Origin: CAINDR01 sp964495615
Lineage (GTDB): Bacteria > Patescibacteriota > Patescibacteriia > Patescibacteriales > UBA12465
Assembly: GCA_964495615.1 (NCBI GenBank)
Contig: CAZBVX010000033.1
Location: 1 to 5,880 of the forward strand
Direction of reading: 5' to 3'
DNA: 5,880 nucleotides
Positions within the stretch are counted from its first letter, which is position 1; each line of letters opens with the position of its first letter. A model generated the notes under the pieces. It searched no databases. It saw only the letters and a list, made by a program, of their open reading frames with translations, and was not told where the DNA came from. Below, in pieces: positions 5,102 through 5,880 of this stretch. A program made the position numbers and the translations under genes.

Positions 5102-5152
5102 AACGATAAAAAAATAAATAAAAAAGCAGACACTTTTTGTGGTGTCTGCTTT
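5102..5152 (-). terminator. Rho-independent terminator, minus strand
   Basis: An 11-bp perfect stem (5123-5133 with 5142-5152, core GCAGACAC/GTGTCTGC) closes an 8-nt loop. On the minus strand it is followed by TTTTTTATTTATTTTTTT (down to about 5104). It ends minus-strand transcription from the HEPN/MNT pair and lies 26 bp after the stop codon of the HTH remnant, whose original terminator it probably was. Confidence 0.85.
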
Positions 5153-5178
5153 GGAAGTTTTGATTAAGTTTTCAATGA

Positions 5179-5241
5179 TTATGCCAAAAATTTAATAGTC
5201 AATTTGGCATCAAGAGCGTTGGCAACTTTTAGTCTAATTCT
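5179..5241 (-). pseudogene. Remnant C-terminus of an XRE/HigA-type HTH protein
   Basis: In the third minus-strand frame, just after the nucleotidyltransferase stop, an open stretch reads RIRLKVANALDAKLTIKFLA and ends at TAA (5181-5179). The pattern 'ANALDAKLTIKF' is what many XRE/HigA-family helix-turn-helix antitoxins have at their C-terminus (an AKALG-x-L-x-I-x-F tail). The frame is closed by a stop a short distance upstream (within 5261-5280), and no start codon or HTH motif is present, so this is a fragment only. A terminator follows at once, supporting a real former gene end. The call rests on about 20 residues and is uncertain. Confidence 0.45.
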
Positions 5242-5587
5242 ATTTCTCCTTGCACAAATCTTCTACACCAGCGATAAAAACATAGTTCTCTTTTACTGCA
5301 TCCACCATCGGATCATAACCCTTGATAAATTCCGGCAAATTAAAGTAGTGGGGCTCTATCAATGAAGTGTTATCGCATGCACGCCAAAACTTAAGTTCTT
5401 CTTCGTTTGAGTATTCTGGCGAAAAAACCACGACCGCAACATCAATATCACTCCATTTACGAGGATTTCCACGGGCGTAAGAACCAAAAAGATATAAAGA
5501 ATGAAAATCAATATTCTCATCTCTTAGAGTTTGGACATATTTGTTTAGAATCTCGAGGACTTCAGCTCGAGAACGAATTTCTTCCAT
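5240..5587 (-). CDS. MNT-type minimal nucleotidyltransferase, probable antitoxin partner of HEPN
   Basis: A 115-residue pol-beta-fold nucleotidyltransferase. The signature GSYARGNPRKWSDIDVAV (35-52) gives the GS (35-36) and the metal-binding Asp47 and Asp49. The usual downstream acidic element is probably Glu78 in LIEPHYF (76-82). Length and layout match MNT-domain proteins paired with HEPN proteins. In the characterised MntA-HepT system, the MntA enzyme neutralises the HEPN RNase toxin by adding AMP groups to it; the same role here is inferred. The ATG at 5587-5585 gives the usual spacing of about 30 residues before the GS motif. This start lies 43 bp inside the HEPN gene in another frame, with no Shine-Dalgarno motif, which points to translational coupling. 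The stop TAG (5242-5240) abuts an HTH remnant. Confidence 0.88.
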   Translation of the reverse strand: MEEIRSRAEVLEILNKYVQTLRDENIDFHSLYLFGSYARGNPRKWSDIDVAVVVFSPEYSNEEELKFWRACDNTSLIEPHYFNLPEFIKGYDPMVDAVKENYVFIAGVEDLCKEK

Positions 5588-5880
5588 AAAATTTGAATTT
5601 CATCTAAGTATCCATCGGCAAACTCTCGATTGCAGGTTTGATAAAATTGCAATAAATAATCAGGATACCTTACTCTAATATTAAACGCATTTACGTTTTT
5701 AAGCAAATTTTCCTCATCTTTATTTATCCTCAAGCCACTCATTTCCACCAAGGACAACAAATTGTGCGTCAACGGTGCACTTTCTCTGGTTTTCAGTACC
5801 ACAAAAGCTTTTAAAATTTTCTCTAAAATAATATGGCCAAAAAATAAGCAATCCGAATAGCGTTTATCTCTAAACAAATA
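5545..5880 (-). CDS. HEPN domain protein, probable toxin (5' end off window)
   Basis: A small all-helical HEPN-domain protein; the 111 visible codons lack the N-terminus, which lies beyond base 5880. Family features are YLFRDKRYSDCLFFGHIILEK at the visible start (residues 1-21), LKAFVVLKTRESAPLTHNLL (helix 2 and the conserved TH), and FNIRVRYPDYLLQFYQ (helix 3 and the RYPDY motif). This is the HEPN type usually found beside an MNT nucleotidyltransferase. The RX4HXY motif of HepT RNases is not seen; the only R-x(4-6)-H arrangement is R32 to H39. RNase activity is therefore not assured. The TTG near the right edge is not the true start because family-like sequence continues through it. The gene overlaps the downstream nucleotidyltransferase by 43 bp. 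Confidence 0.85.
   Translation of the reverse strand, partial: YLFRDKRYSDCLFFGHIILEKILKAFVVLKTRESAPLTHNLLSLVEMSGLRINKDEENLLKNVNAFNIRVRYPDYLLQFYQTCNREFADGYLDEIQILWKKFVLELKSSRF

Noticed and set aside
1..5880. tRNA genes, CRISPR arrays, insertion sequences
   Set aside because: No cloverleaf-like segment, no regularly spaced repeats with spacers and no transposase frame were seen on either strand.

Overview
The window reads as an AT-rich bacterial chromosome fragment, most likely from a Patescibacteria/CPR-type organism. This is inferred from the very AT-rich spacers, compact single-domain proteins (a 198-residue site-2 protease, a 58-residue zinc-type bL28), a ComEC with no C-terminal nuclease domain, and the near absence of Shine-Dalgarno motifs. 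No 16S rRNA is present, so the phylum is not proven. Two N runs (1752-1761 and 3827-3926) show that this is a scaffold of joined contigs.

Region 1 (1-1751), minus strand: the str operon in the order rpsL (S12), rpsG (S7), fusA (EF-G, running off the left edge). The rpsL-rpsG spacer can fold into a hairpin ending two bases before the rpsG start, the place where S7 autoregulation acts in E. coli. The rpsG-fusA spacer holds a tandem 21-bp direct repeat, a GC-rich REP-like imperfect palindrome and an AT-rich probable fusA promoter.

Region 2 (1752-3970): a small M50 site-2 protease (minus) and rpmB (bL28, plus) diverge from about 105 bp that carries two interleaved sigma70-type promoters. rpmB converges on comEC (minus). 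Its terminator hairpin lies inside the last codons of comEC. comEC is interrupted by the 100-N gap, and its probable first 14 codons lie on the far side.

Region 3 (3971-5880) is accessory in character. A strong plus-strand promoter (perfect -35, extended -10) drives only about 70 nt before a strong terminator, so it looks like an unannotated small RNA gene. Next come dinD (minus), a perfect 46-bp palindrome just upstream of dinD, a minus-strand terminator preceded by the apparent C-terminal remnant of an XRE/HigA-type HTH gene, then a minus-strand HEPN/MNT nucleotidyltransferase pair (probable toxin-antitoxin) that runs off the right edge.

The left part is core translation machinery and ordinary housekeeping. 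The best candidates for something new are the short plus-strand RNA at about 4020-4093 and the 46-bp palindrome controlling or flanking dinD.
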